A program made the translations under genes and the position numbers. From the NCBI GenBank assembly GCA_015039465.1, contig MU130378.1, forward strand, positions 128,570-192,569: DNA of 64,000 nt, read 5' to 3'. The DNA comes from Phlegmacium glaucopus. Lineage: Eukaryota > Basidiomycota > Agaricomycetes > Agaricales > Cortinariaceae. The notes below the pieces were generated by a model. It was not told the origin of the DNA and made no database searches. It saw nothing but the letters and a program-made list of their open reading frames with translations. The first letter of the stretch is position 1, and every line of letters begins with the position of its first letter. This document shows positions 10,435 to 22,600 of this stretch, piece by piece.

Positions 10435-12102
10435 CTGTTGTAATGTTGAATATCCAATAGTTCTCTGGCTAGATAAGTTTCTGGGGTTGAGAGAACCTTT
10501 TTTGCAGTAACTTCATTCGGTTTTTGTGTATGCATGTTCATTTTATAAAGATTATTTGCAATCTTTTCACCTTTGGCAACATGTCTGCCATCTTTTGTGA
10601 CAAGTGTTATATTGCCCCCTCCTCCCATATAAGATCCACCAGCATTGTCCCAACGGCCTAGGGAGATCAAATTATGTTTATTGTTCAGAATGTATAAAAC
10701 ATCCTCAAGTTTTAAAATAAAGTGATATCCATTGACGTCAGATTCCACTTCTACAATGCCATGTCCTTCGGCACATGTTTTTACAATACCAACACCACTT
10801 ATAGATGTTTTATCTAGGGGTTGGAAATTAGTAAAATATTCTTTTGAATTCACAATATGTGAAGTTGTTGCAGTATCAGCAACCCAGTCATAATAAGAAA
10901 GATGTTCATCAATTGCATTTGTTGAGTTATATGTATCGTAATTATAATCTTTGGTGTCATTATTATCAACTTCACCAAAAATATTTTCACTAGTAACAGA
11001 AGTTATTTCTTTGTTACTATAAGTTATATCCCCACTCAAATGCCCCACGTTGGAAGAATTATTATTATGGGCTAGCTGAGTATGCTCTGTCTTCTTTTTC
11101 TTTCCCTTTTCTTCTTGAGAATTGTTATAAGCTGGTCTTTTACCTTTCTCTTTTCACCTACAGTCTTTGGCAATATGCCCAAATCAGCCACATGCTCGGC
11201 ATTTAATTTGGCCAAGCCATTTACAGTCCTCAGTTCAATGACCAATCAGGTTGCAATTACAACAACAAGGAGGATTCTCGGGGATATTGTGTGAAGAATA
11301 TTTGAGTTGGTCAACAAGGGTTTGAGATTTTGGGTTCAAAGTTGAAACTGAATTTGACTGATAAGTATGTTGTATGATGCCAGGATTGTGATGAGATTTT
11401 TGTCATATGTATTCTTCTTTGAGAATTCCAATAAATTCTTGAGTTAGAATAGCCTCCTTTGAGTTTTATTGGTGGCTGTTTTTTGGCCTCCTATATAGGG
11501 ATCCATAAATGTATCCCACAATTCCGGGAGTGAAGAAGCTATAATTGTTTTAAATTGTGCATCCAGAACATGAAAATTCTCATTGTTGAGAATATTCAGC
11601 TTCTCCCACATCTCCTGTAATTTATTGAGATGTTCAATTATGTTATCGCCTTCTTCGGCGCATGTGCCAAAAAGGGCATGCATAAGGGCAATAGTGTATT
11701 GATGCCCTTGTGCTTCATGCACAGCTTCTGAACTGGTCCACATTTTGTGAGCAGTGGGAAGACCTGTGACATTCAACATTTGATTGGCTGCGATATTATT
11801 GGTAATGAGGCATTGTGCATAGCTATCATTGAATTCCCAATGTTCATAGTCGTGACTTCTGGGTACATGTCCTTATTAGGACAAGTAATGGTGCCTTCAA
11901 TATACAGGAGAACACCACAGACTTTGAAAACATGATAGATATGTTCTTGCCAAATAGTCCAATTGTTTTCATCCAGAGACTCTGATAGCCATGTTATAGA
12001 TGCTGCTTCACAAGCTTCAACTCTTTTTAGAGTGCAGTGACCTATTTCGGTATCCACCATAGAAGCTTGTGTTTTGGTGTTGCTGCTCATATTGATGGAC
12101 AA
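10416..12102 (-). pseudogene. copia B Gag-zinc knuckle-protease remnant
   Basis: Gag starts near 12102 (UBN2-type; SITWLSESLDENNWTIWQEH) and shifts frame around 11775 (MLNVTGLPTAHKMWTSSEAV to 11444). Around 11130-11270 two CCHC knuckles can be read (CNLIGH, CRACG.FGHIAKDC), interrupted by three TGA codons at positions that normally hold Arg or Trp. The protease region (10416-11048) has DWVADTATTSH and then the KHNLISLGRW block. Confidence 0.85.
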
Positions 12103-12546
12103 AATGTCTCACACAAGTTCGATGTGCAGTTTCATGAGATAAGCTGAGAAATGACCCAAATTGCGAGGTCTTTACAGTGCCCCACGGTTTCCGCTCGGAA
12201 TCCGAATGGAATCTGAGTGGATTCCAAGCATTCTGAGGAGCAAACTCGGACTCCGAGCGGAATATTTTCTGGCAGGTAACCCCCTCAATTTTGTGAGTTT
12301 GGTCGGAATGTATTCCACTCGGAATCCACTCGGAGTCCAAGTGGATTCCAAGTAAATTACTCGGAATCTGCTCAGACTCCGAGTCCGAATTGAGAATTCC
12401 AACTTGGATTCCATTAGGAATCCACTTGGAATCCACTCAGAATCCAAATGGATTCCAAGTGGATTCTGAGTGGAGTCCAAGTGCCAACTTCCTAATCAAG
12501 TAATTAATCACCTGACTTGTAGCATATGACAAATAAAAGAATACCA

Positions 12547-12636
12547 GTAAGGAGGATTGAACCAAAGACCTTGAGAAAGGTCATGTGACATAATTCCCAC
12601 ACTGCATCAGTGATCTACCAACTGCACCATCATTGC
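12547..12636 (-). repeat. tRNA-like body, left arm of foldback element
   Basis: On the minus strand a Pol III A-box-like string (TGGTGCAGTTGGTAGA, complement of 12614-12629) is followed about 55 bp later by a B-box-like string (GGTTCAATCCT, complement of 12553-12563). The intervening sequence can form a short stem GACC...GGTC. It is the inverted partner of the copy at 13311-13400. It is not a functional tRNA that I recognise. Confidence 0.55.
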
Positions 12637-13310
12637 TTGTATATATATAAAAACTAATGGTTATATATACCCTTCCCACCTGACTAAATAATATATTCTG
12701 GCACTTGCTGAGGGGCTACTACCATGTATTATATACCAAAATGTTCATAAAAATGAGGGGAATCCATTGGTAATAAAATCGTGATGTGATACGCACTTTG
12801 ATATGCAGTTATATGCGAAATACTGCAGAATATACTGTAAAATAATGCGCTCTATGCTTATAAATGAGCCGAACATGACGCACCATATACCGATAGAATC
12901 GTGCTAATAACAGCTTTCAGAATATATATAAATCACGTGCATGCGCCATGTCTGGTGCGTGTTTTTACACATTTTACATGTTTTAATATTGAAAAAGGGC
13001 TTATATTCCCACACTAATAGTATGGTTATATTCCCTAGCAGTGTAGTGTTCTATCGGTATAAGGTGCGTCATGTTCGGCTCACTTATAAGCATAGAGCGC
13101 ATTATTTTACTGTATATTCTGCAGTATTTCGCGTATAACTGCATATCAAAGTGCGTATAACATCGCGATTTTATTATCAATGGATTCCCCTCATTTTTAT
13201 GAACATTTTGGTATATAATACATGGTAGTAGCCCTTCAACAAGTGCCAGAATATATTATTTAGTCAGGTGGGAGGGGTATATATAACCATTAGTTTTTAT
13301 ATATATACAA

Positions 13311-13400
13311 GCAATGATGGTGCAGTTGGTAGATCACTGATGCAGTGTGGGAATTATGTCACATGACCTTTCTCAAGGTCTTTGGTTCAATCCTCCTTAC
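13311..13400 (+). repeat. tRNA-like body, right arm of foldback element
   Basis: The A-box-like TGGTGCAGTTGGTAGA lies at 13318-13333 and the B-box-like GGTTCAATCCT at 13384-13394, nearly identical to the left-arm copy. Spacing between the boxes is as in tRNA genes and tRNA-derived SINEs, but no proper acceptor stem or anticodon arm is evident, so this is read as a tRNA-derived promoter module. Confidence 0.55.
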
Positions 13401-13819
13401 TGGTATTCTTTTATTTGTCATATGCTACAAGTCAGGTGATTAATTACTTGATTAGGAAGTTGGCACTTGGACTCCACTCAGAATCCACTTGGAATCCACT
13501 CAGAGTCCACTCGGAATCCACTCGGAATCCACTTGGAATCCACTCAGAGTCCACTCGGAATCCACTCGGAATCCACTAAGAGTCCACTCAGACTCTATTT
13601 GGAATCCACTCAGACTCTACTTGGACTCCACTCAGACTCTGTTCGGAATCTACGTAGTGACTTGGACTCCAAGCAGAGTCCGAGTGGAGTCCGAGTGGAC
13701 TCCATTCGGAATCCATGATTCCACTCGGACTCCACTGGGAATCCAGTCGGAATGCTCGGACTCCACTCGGATTCCGTTCGGAAGCGTGGGGCACTGTAAA
13801 GTACTGCAAATTGCAAATA

Positions 13820-14014
13820 TATGTTATGTGTGTCCAATAATTGATTATAGGGCGGGGCCCATAACCTTTTATCAGTTATATGGTTTTCATGTTATGCAAG
13901 GACACAAGGGTATGAGATATACACTATTGTTTACACGATTAGCAATAATATTGTGTTCACCTGTTAGATAACTAGATATGTGTGATTGTAACTTGTTATG
14001 TCGGTCACACTTGT
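13820..14014 (-). repeat. copia B 5' LTR remnant
   Basis: Similarity to the 3' LTR is clear from about 13867 to 14014 (TTATCAGTTATATGG ... GGTCACACTTGT) and weak further left. The last ~30 bp of the LTR are absent on the right, where Helitron sequence begins, so the outer end is truncated and no target duplication can be scored. Confidence 0.75.
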
Positions 14015-14830
14015 GATGGCGGTACATGAAGTAAAGGTAGCTGAACTTTTCCATGTGCACAACATGCCTCAAATTCAGGGTGATTCCTCCTTGAAGACGA
14101 TACATGTTCATCATCCCAATGAAGAGCATCACAGAACAGACAGTGTACATTCATGATTCCTAAATCATTCATGGGTAATGTGTCAAGAACAGGTTGTTGT
14201 GCAATACAAAAAAGAGATGTGGGCACTACTCCCAAAATAAGTTGTCATCCAAAGAAAAGATGAATCAAAGGAAAACATACTTCTGACATCCTGGACATGT
14301 TCATTTTCATCGACATGAGCATTGACACTCCCATCATGGAAAGGAAGAGTTGACAATGATGACGATCCAACAGTCTTCATGCATATCACAATTTCATTTT
14401 AATTTTCTTTTTCCAATCACAAACACACATACCATCTCAACATTTCCATTCTCTGTATCAATAGGAGGGGCCATAGCACCATCTGACATATTGCAAGGTC
14501 CAGACCCATCATCAACACTCCTCTCTTCACCACTCCTAGAATTTTCCATCATTTCATTGGCATAATGTTCTCCTGTCTCATGTATTTCAGGGCGTGATGA
14601 CGTTGAAGGCACAGCCTAAAAGGAGTGACCAACATAGGTTTTTTGGGGTCCTCGACACATACAAACAAAGAAAACCCACCGACACAATTTCGGGCAATGC
14701 TCAAGTCATTCTTGGACGATACGAAGGGCTGCGGATATGCGCCGACCTTCTCACAGGGTCTTGAGACATTGTGGATGGTCACAATGGAGGGTCTCGTCAC
14801 ATCATGAACCGCGACCGTGACCGATGAAAT
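14015..14830 (-). pseudogene. Helitron replication-helicase N-terminal remnant
   Basis: On the minus strand, 14020-14235 reads LPMNDLGIMNVHCLFCDALHW, then DEHVSS, then FEACCAHGKVQLP. This is the C-x2-C-x-ALHW ... CC-x2-GKV-x-LP signature that precedes the Rep domain in Helitron proteins. Upstream blocks (14290-14390, 14400-14612, 14549-14830) are short open stretches separated by likely introns. The gene is cut at 14014 by the copia B edge, so no Rep or helicase domain remains. The Helitron assignment rests on one motif block. Confidence 0.6.
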
Positions 14831-15089
14831 CCGTTGTCATGCCGAGACATACAAATAAGTGGGGCCCCCCCCAACAGAAGCTGATGGGCGACTGGCTGGA
14901 AAAACTCACATCGAAAGAAGGGAGGCACGGAAGGAAAGCAAATTAAATTCCTGCAATCTACTGTACATGAAGAAAAAAACCCAATCGGCAAAACGAAAGC
15001 GACCGCAAAACCCCCCAAAAAACATGGGAAAACGCGTGCCGTCTAGTGTCTTTAGTAGTAGTGATACTTTACTAGTGTATATGTCTCAG

Positions 15090-15360
15090 TCTCTTTGAGG
15101 TCAGAAACTCCACTTGCCAAGGTATGGCACACAGTGTCTGTCAACTCTGTCAACAGGTTCTTATGGTTCTGAACTGTTCTGGTTCTGGTTCTGACAAGAT
15201 GGGTGTTGAACTGAACTGAACTGAACTGAACTCTGGCATTGCTAGGAAACATATATCAATATAAGAGAATTTCCCAACTTTCCAGGACCTAGCAGTTCAG
15301 CAGTTCAGTTCAGTTCAAACTGGATGAACTGAACTGAACTGAACTGAATTTTGGCAACAT
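15090..15360. repeat. (GAACT)n arrays, hAT-terminus-like
   Basis: Runs of GAACT lie at about 15208-15232 and 15328-15347, with the complementary AGTTC run at 15297-15316. The edges (CTCTGGCATTGCTAGG near 15231-15246 and TTTTGGCAACA near 15348-15357) resemble the inner edge of the TIR of the hAT-like element at 44734-47111 (TAGTG..(G/A)CCAAAGTTCGGTTC). The likeliest reading is decayed ends of one or two small hAT-like elements. Confidence 0.5.
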
Positions 15361-15971
15361 ATTATTAATCTATAATTACTTCATCTTTTTCATTATCTCA
15401 TATCACCTCATCTCCCTCCCTTTTTTTCTTTCTCTTTACATTATAATTTCTTTAAAAAACTCTCCATTTCTCTCTCTCTCCTCTTATCCCTTTCACTCAT
15501 TAAAATAAAATAAAAATCTTATTATAGCTGTACCTAGTTCAAGAAAATTGCTACATTAGAACCAGTTTGGCAGCTCTTAGGCCAGCCAAATAGCCTGACA
15601 TGCTACCTTTGTTTGCTACCTCTCATGCTCAGTCATCATTGGCTTCTTTCCAGTCAACTTGAACATCTTTTTTCATGACCCTCCTACTCCTTGTTAGTTA
15701 TTACATACTTTCTGTCTTTTTATTATTATCATACACATCATTTCCATCATCTACTCCTTCACAAAATTTAGTCCAATTTTTTTGGTGGACTACAGTTTTA
15801 AGCTGTCACACTTAGGTGGTTGTGTGTTTTGACACTCCGCTGGGCATCACCGACACCACAACAACAGCCTTTATATTGTGTGAGCGTATTACATAATGTC
15901 ACAACGTGAATTTGCGTGAGGACTCGCTGTTACTCAACCAAGCTTAGCTATAAATTGACTTGTGGACCGTT
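15361..15971. other. Upstream region of dot1
   Basis: Pyrimidine-rich and AT-rich sequence (TCTCTCTCTCC around 15470, long T runs) without coding features. CT-rich tracts are common upstream of fungal transcription starts. No TATA box is obvious close to the start codon. Confidence 0.4.
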
Positions 15972-18164
15972 ATGTTGTCGTCCCCGAGTACGAGGTCGTC
16001 TTCTGACCTTGGTTTCTTTTCTCCATCCAAGGTTTCCAAGTCGGGCACGTCGACCACGTCTCCAGTGGTTGTAACTACGCGTCTTGCTAAACGACCAGCG
16101 CCACAGTGCGGTAGCAGCACAACTTGCCCATCTCGTCTCTCGTCTCCTTCCTCTTCAATTATCTCTTCACCTCTTTCTACCCCACCGAGTCCACCAAGGA
16201 AACGCAAGTCGTTCTCGACAGTCCTGACTACTGGTCCCTCTGATATTCCTCGCGAAGTCAAGAGGCTTCGCACTGCTTCAGCCAAGGAGGCACTCGTGAA
16301 ACGCAAGAGTAATACCTCATCAAAGAACTCCTCACGCGCTGGCAGCCGCCAACGTACATTACCTCCTTCGCCAGAGCCACTATATCGCAGCAGTCGGTCA
16401 CGTTCAACATCGCTCTTCCCAGCTTCGGAGCTCGAAACTAATGCCCACAAGCGACGATGGTGCAACAACGAGAATGGGATTCCAGGGGAAATACATTTGA
16501 GCTCTGAAACGGTGGTTAAACGACTCATGAAATCATATAAATCATGTGAGGCGCAATCAGATGTGACATACACGACGCTGCTGACTGGTTCCTCTGTTTT
16601 TTAAAGATTTTAAGAACGTTGATGACCCAAACGACAAGACTTTTGATCCTCATCCAACCGAATATCCTGTAGTTGAACTCGAATATCCCAACACAGGCGC
16701 ATCAGAGCGGTGCGTTTACTTTTTTTGTGAAGTGGCCACATTGGCTCGCGGATTGTCTACAACTCTTCTTATATTCTTCTACAGATTTATTCTGTTGGCT
16801 CCAAAGGATAAGGACCATTATAATCCAATCATGGACCTCGAGAGAACCTTATATACCATAGTGGAGTGTCTGTGGCAGAACTTGTTCACTCTAAATCGTT
16901 TCCTGATATTCTTTTCAGTCTATCTTACTCCACAACAACAAGCTCTGTTTGGTCCTATACCCAACGAAACTTTGTCAGAGGCAGCTTCACCACCCCCTTC
17001 ACCTTCACCCTCGCCGCCGTGTTCTCATGCAAGCAGTACTTCCACTTCTAGCCTCAGCTCTCTTTCGTCTTCCGATTCATCTTTGACATCTCTCTCTTCC
17101 GCTTCCTCATCATCTGCAGTGGATCGACTTCCCCTCCTCCGTGCTGTCCAGCGTGCTATTCATCTGCAAAACGGTCCCCTCTTTCTCCTTGCTATGAATC
17201 GTATCAATGCACTCTTACACGCCCTCAAATACCCGGAGGTTCCTCCAGACCCTTTTTTCCTAACACCAATGAATCCGAACCCGTTGATGCAAATGGTGGA
17301 GACTTGGACAGAAAAGGGTATGCCAAAAAAGGTCCTTATGCGAATCATCGACGAAAACTACCAGCGGACTGTCGGTCCGAATGTCCCCAGTCTAAAGCAA
17401 TACGAAGCCTTCTCGAGCACGGTATACGGGGAATTAATGCCCGCCCTTTCCCATGAAATGATTCGTCTAACAAAGCTACATGAAGATAGTTTGTTCCTTG
17501 ATCTCGGTAGTGGGGTCGGCAACGTAGTCGTCCAAGCCAGCCTGCAAACTGGGTGCAAAAGTTACGGAATCGAATTGATGCCACATCCTGCACGGGTGGC
17601 GAGGGACATGTCGGAACAGATCCGGATACGATGCCGAATGTGGGGAGTGAGAGTGGGCGAGGTAGAGCTAGAAGAAGGCAACATGTTAACAAGTAGGCGT
17701 ACGGACGAGCTCATTTCAAAAGCAGATGTGGTCTTAGTCGATAATAAAGTATTTGAAGAAAGCTGTAAGTTTCTCTATATGATCGTAGTCAATTATGAAT
17801 CTAACTTACACATCTGACAGTGAATGAAGCCTTGCGACCCAAATTTTTGGATCTCAAGGAAGGTGCTATCGTGATATCACTGAAGCCTTTTGTCAGCTCT
17901 ATTAATGCTAGGTTGACGAAACGCAATGTTCGTTTCATCTTCATTTTCAGCATTGTGATATTCAAGTCATCTTTGTTCTAGGTTGATGACATTAGTGCCA
18001 TCTTTGATGTCACAGAGAGGCCTTACCACTCGGGAAGTGTGTCTTGGGGCAACAGCGGGGGGACCTACTATCTTCACAGAGTAGACCGAGAAGGTTATGC
18101 GAAGATCAAGGAAAAATTTGAGACTTCACATAGTGGACATAGAAATACGCGTTCCAAACGCTGA
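15972..18164 (+). CDS. dot1: Histone H3-lysine-79 methyltransferase (Dot1)
   Basis: The exon model 15972-16545, 16607-16709, 16785-16867, 16919-17764, 17821-17927, 17982-18164 keeps frame and gives 631 residues. The N-terminal third is low-complexity and Ser/Arg/Lys-rich, likely disordered and nucleosome-binding. Then come FKNVDDPNDKTFDPHPTEYP and LLAPKDKDHYNPI, typical of fungal Dot1, a Ser-rich insert, and the SAM-binding fold with DLGSGVGNVVVQAS (about residue 448), YGIE and VLVDNKVFEE (about 526). It ends with the SVSWGNSGGTYYLHRVDR block. The family methylates H3K79 in the nucleosome core and acts in silencing and DNA repair. The ATG at 15972 is the first in frame. The third intron (51 bp) is a multiple of three, so retention would also stay open. 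It converges with yju2, with 255 bp between stops. Confidence 0.93.
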
Positions 18165-18419
18165 TACCTTTCTCTCCTATTCTATTATTATTCATTCACT
18201 TGCTCACCCCATACTTAGATCCAAGGAATGTACATTCTGGCGACAATTCTTTATTCTCCGTTTGTATTCACTGATTGTACATTGTAAGATAACCAGCCCC
18301 ACGGTACTTAATAAAAATATTCTTATACGTCTCCTTAGGAAAGCGGGTTTGAACATGCCAGCCATGCGTTAAGCGGTATGGTACATATCCAGAAGTGAGC
18401 TTGAATGAGGTCAAGTGGA

Positions 18420-19413
18420 TTATGATTTATTTGCATTGACGCTTTTCTTGACCATCTTAATACCCAGCGAATTCTTCCCCGCAGGCTTCCGTTTCTTAGT
18501 AGCTGGAGCCAATGAGGAATGAGAAGCTATGAGGAAGCGTGCCGACTCTGACAAGAGGCTGCGTATGGGTGGATCATGGTCATCATCAGCTTTTCGTTTG
18601 ACGGTCATAATAGAGTTCCCAGAGGTTGGGACCTTGGAGAAGACCTCTTGGACTAATTTCTCGTCCTCTTCTTCCAAACGCCTTCTCTCGGCATCATCTT
18701 CGGTCTCCTCTTCCTCCAATCCAATCTTCGCGAGAAGATCGTCAGATAGGCCTACACGTTCATTTCTTGCATTCCTGGCTCGGATATCCTGCAAGGCATC
18801 CAAAATATCCATCTCACGTTTAGAGTCAACAGTTTTGTTTTCAAGAACTTTCATGGGGTTATTCTCTTCTTCTTCAAGCTTTGCCAAGCGATCCACCTCT
18901 TCTTCCGCACTCTCGTCCCGCCAGGGCTCGAAGTTACGAGAAGCACCGTGTTCCGCAGTGTAGTCGGTATTTTTGGGGTCCGTTTTGAAGGTTATCTCGG
19001 CTGAGCATAGCGTACTGGAGATACCATACGGTAAACGTATGAAAGATGAACATATAAGGACATTTACTTACCATTTAATGTAGAAACGAAATATTTTGAT
19101 CCCCAGATAGTCTTCTCCCTCAACGGTTTCTTTTCGGGCATTGAATTTCTTTCCCTTGTAGATGTATTCACCGCATGTATTACATCGCCTGAGCAAATAA
19201 TCAGAGAAATTCGTTAACAAATAACAATTCCTTGACTTACATTGAGAAAGGTGCCATGAGCCGGACAACTTGCTGTGAGTTCTTAGGATGCTTTCTGCGG
19301 GAGATGAGCTCAGGATCAAAATCCGGGGGAAAGTACTTGTTGAGGACTACGTATTATGGCGTTTAAATCAATTCCAGAAAGTAAGCAAGCAGAATACCTT
19401 TTCTTTCAGACAT
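18420..19413 (-). CDS. yju2: Splicing factor Yju2 (CCDC94/Cwc16 family)
   Basis: The exon model on the minus strand, 19413-19398, 19346-19241, 19188-19072, 19014-18420, keeps frame and gives 277 residues. The protein begins [17 protein letters not shown], the conserved N-terminus of the family. It carries a zinc-binding core with CNTC (about 43) and CTLC (about 80) flanking [15 protein letters not shown]. The conserved block ends in RNFEPWRDE, followed by an acidic coiled-coil and a basic tail. Yju2 joins the spliceosome with the Prp19 complex and promotes branching, the first catalytic step. The short first exon (16 nt) is supported by perfect conservation across its junction. It is divergent from the PHD gene (189 bp between start codons). 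Confidence 0.95.
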
Positions 19414-19602
19414 GTTTCTTTGAGTCCCACAAGAGTCAGAGGAGGAAGCAAGTTCAGTGGCGATTACATAATTTACATAATCATTAATCAGTTCTCACCC
19501 ATTCATTTTGTTTTCAACTTCTCTTCATAGTAATTATTGGCTTTACTGTTAAAGGCGAAACCCAAACCCATGACACCTTCTTTGACCTCCAATAACTAGG
19601 AA
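19414..19602. promoter_or_regulatory. Shared divergent promoter of yju2 and the PHD-finger gene
   Basis: Only 189 bp separate the two start codons, so the control sequences must be shared or overlap. The interval contains AT-rich blocks (CATAATTTACATAATCATTAA around 19467-19487) but no motif I can name with confidence. Confidence 0.5.
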
Positions 19603-22600
19603 ATGAACCAGTCTAATGCAGAACCACTTCCTCTGTATGTGCGACCATGCTTTGTCCTATTTTCAAGTTCAGGTTTAGATTGAAGCCAACATTTAACGTA
19701 GCTCAGAACCTTCCGAGGGTTTACTTCCGGCATTCAATACAAGGCAGTATACTCATTTGCCAACTCCTCAGAGGTATGTAATTCTCAAAAGTAATTGCGT
19801 GTCCTTAACTAACGGAGCATTGAATCTAGTCCGAATAACGTTGGTCGATATTTTTCCGACCTCCCTCACTCCCCAGACTCCCCAGTTCGAAACGGGTGTG
19901 TATAGGATTTGTATTAAGCGATGACATGGTTTCCTCATTCACTCATAGAGCGTTTCCTCCTCACCTACCATCCTACTCAGCCTCCCAAAGCCAACGGCTC
20001 AACCAAAGACTGTGAGAATAGCATGAATGATGTTTTAAACGACGATTCACGGTTCCATAGCACCCATCAAAACAATGCAAACCGTATCCAATTTCCCCAA
20101 TGTATCACACCAGAGTCCAGGTAAGAGGCGAGCCGACTGCAAACCGTTAAACTAGAACTAAATATTGGTCCCAGTCCACATTTCTCGCGCACTTCTCCAC
20201 TTCCCCAGGACAATTATGGGACGCCTCGATATCTGTAAGTGACTACATTCCGTATGAGTTATGAAGTCGGTTCGTTGATAAATCTGGCCACAGAACTCCG
20301 CTACATTCCCAAGAATATCCGACACCGAGAGTGACTTCCTGGTATGTACAGCTTCAAGTTTCTCTTCCTCCACAGAAAAGCTAAAGTCGAGTCAATCAGC
20401 ATTAAGCTAGAATCCCCAACACCCATCTCGGCTTCTGTTACGCCTATTCCTCGAATTTCATCCCCAATTCCAAATCAATCTGGTCACTCCCCAACCCTCT
20501 CCTCTCCTTTTATGGCAAATCTTGCAATTGGCGATCGGACCGCCAAGAAAAGCCCCTCCCTTGAATTTCCACCCATTCAAATAACTGATGTATTTTCCTC
20601 CCTTCCGGACAGCGACACCAGAGCAACTGTTCTAACGGTATCCTCGATCTCTACCCCGCCCTCCTCGCCTCCTCAAAAGTCTTCAAGTACGGTTGTAAAT
20701 GTGGGAGGGGAGATGGAGCGTATTCGTCGTGCCTTGAAGGAAGACAGACTAATGCGAATCCATGATACAGAGAAACGCAGACCTGAGTATCTTAAACGCA
20801 TGAAACGCACGTTATCTGAAGCAGACCCCAGTACTCTTGACTATGAGGGTAAAATCCACGACCGTGGGCTGACTGTTGGAATCATGGAAAGTCCAAATAA
20901 AGGCAGACGCCTGAAGTTGTTCCAAGAAACATCAGAAGAAAGCTTCGAGGAGAGCTTAATGGCTGGGGGTTATGGCCGCTACGTTTGTGACTCTCTTTCC
21001 CATCTTTCTCCATGCTAACAAGATAAGACAGAGGACGGCAGATTGGGTCCGTCAACCCCAGCCACTCTCCCTTCAGGCCACAGATGTCCTTGGATCGTCA
21101 TCAAATGCTGTCGCACTTTTGGAGGATGTTGGAAGCGAAAGCCTCAACGAGAAGGAGCTGAAGAAACGGAAACGTCTGGCTGCTTTTCATTCCGAGCCGG
21201 GGCGAAGCAATTCCAAGCTTTGTGCTGTGGAGTTGGAGGGAAAGGGGCGTGTCTTAATTGATATCCCTGCCGAAGATCATGCTATCCCAGGGACCCCGGA
21301 GCCTTTACCGAGTAAGAAACGAGCAGGTAACCGACGCAAAAAGAAGGGAGCTGAAACAGCCTCTGTTGGAAAGAAAATTCTTGGCAATGTTGAGGACACC
21401 TTGGTGAAACCTAACTGGCCGGACAGTGAATTTCCTTGGAGACTGAGGACAGAAGAGCGAGTCGAAATTGCCAAAGCTGAACAGGAGGAGAGGTTGCGTT
21501 GGATTGAAAGATTTTTAGATCGAGATTCGGACGACGAGGATGATGCCAAATCTGTCCATAAGCTCGACAACCAGGAAGCTGATGAGGGCGAAGCATTATT
21601 AAAATGGGGCACGGTCTACGAACATGAGTCTGGAAGACTAGTGCCTGTGAAGATGGGAAGAGGGAAGATGGTACCGTTACTCGCATATCCGGATGACGAC
21701 ACAGGGAAGCATTCAGTGCTCAGACGCACTGTTTTCCCTAGTGATCCAGCCGACGCTCGAGTTGCCCTATTATCCAAGAAAACTGTTCGTGCCCTTTCTT
21801 ATCGCCAACAGAGGAGATCTAGAGATGGAGAAGATGACGATGATGAAGTGGTCTGCATTTGTAATGGTAAAGACGATGGACGGGAACTTGTGCAATGTGA
21901 TACCTGTCAGACGTGGTACCATCTCCACTGCATTGGCATCAAAAACATCGCAGAGCTAGGCAGGGAGGAGGATCCATGGTTCTGTAGCGATTGTGTTCCT
22001 AGGTGTCGTTCACCATCCACCGAACCAGAAAATTCCATCATAAGGGAACCCACTCTGGTGCCTACGGACAGTGAAACACAGCGACATCGATCTGAGGACA
22101 CGCCTTTCTTTCAACCTCTGCTTCAAGAGTCTCCCAACTGGCATTCATCTAAAATGCCCAAGACACCTACTCGAGTAGCCTACAACAGTCATCCCGAATC
22201 AAATCATTCCCTGTCATCTTGGATTGACTCTGACTCGTCCAGACCTGGCCCCTCGACACCGCGGCATTATAGTCAAACAACGGGCATCTTCACTACCCCC
22301 GGCCCTTTCGATGTTTACAATCTCGAGGAGTCGCCCTTTGATCCTACGTCTACCCCTTCTCGCGGAATAAAGTTCAATGCGTCGTTTGCTACACCGAAGA
22401 GTAATGTCTGGCCCGCACGCGTTAATGGGCTGTTTCAGACGCCTTCTAGAGGTGGTGGACGCGGATTACCGAACAAGACCTTTGGGGGGGCTGGATCTCT
22501 TTCAGCGGTCCTAGATGATAGCGATCATACAAGTGGGAACTTGAGCTACGATCATTTTGGCAGGATGGTATACGACGAATCGCCAATTCGGCGTAACAAA

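Larger units (their letters stand above)
12175..13796. mobile_element. Foldback-type element (1622 bp) with long inverted arms of 11-bp repeats
   Basis: The outer ends are CAGTGCCCCACG and its complement CGTGGGGCACTG, flanked by TA on both sides (12173-12174 and 13797-13798), as for a TA-target transposon. The two arms (about 12175-12900 and 13050-13796) are near-complementary over about 730 bp. The outer part of each arm is a degenerate array of 11-bp units of the type GGAATCCACTC/T. The inner part holds a tRNA-like body and AT-rich sequence, and about 150 bp forms the spacer. No transposase is seen, so it is non-autonomous. A long RNA of it would fold into a hairpin. Confidence 0.9.
6984..14014 (-). 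mobile_element. Ty1/copia LTR retrotransposon B with two nested insertions
   Basis: On the minus strand the order is a truncated 5' LTR (about 13820-14014), gag, zinc knuckles, protease, integrase, reverse transcriptase, RNase H, a purine tract (complement of CTCCCCCTCAAAC, 7248-7260) and the 3' LTR (6984-7247). Two elements sit inside: a 412 bp LTR-like element (8342-8753) in the reverse transcriptase, and a foldback element (12175-13796) in the leader. Many stops and frameshifts show it is dead. Its right edge abuts a Helitron remnant. Confidence 0.9.

Noticed and set aside
12547..13400. Functional tRNA genes in the foldback arms
   Set aside because: A- and B-box-like strings exist, but the acceptor stem and anticodon arm do not form.
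12172..13800. Proteins encoded by the GGAATCCACT arrays
   Set aside because: Several frames are open only because an 11-bp repeat cycles through all frames without stops; the products are meaningless repeats.
15944..16573. Long minus-strand frame opposite the start of dot1
   Set aside because: It is the complement of Ser/Arg-rich dot1 coding sequence, with no domain and no support for its own expression.
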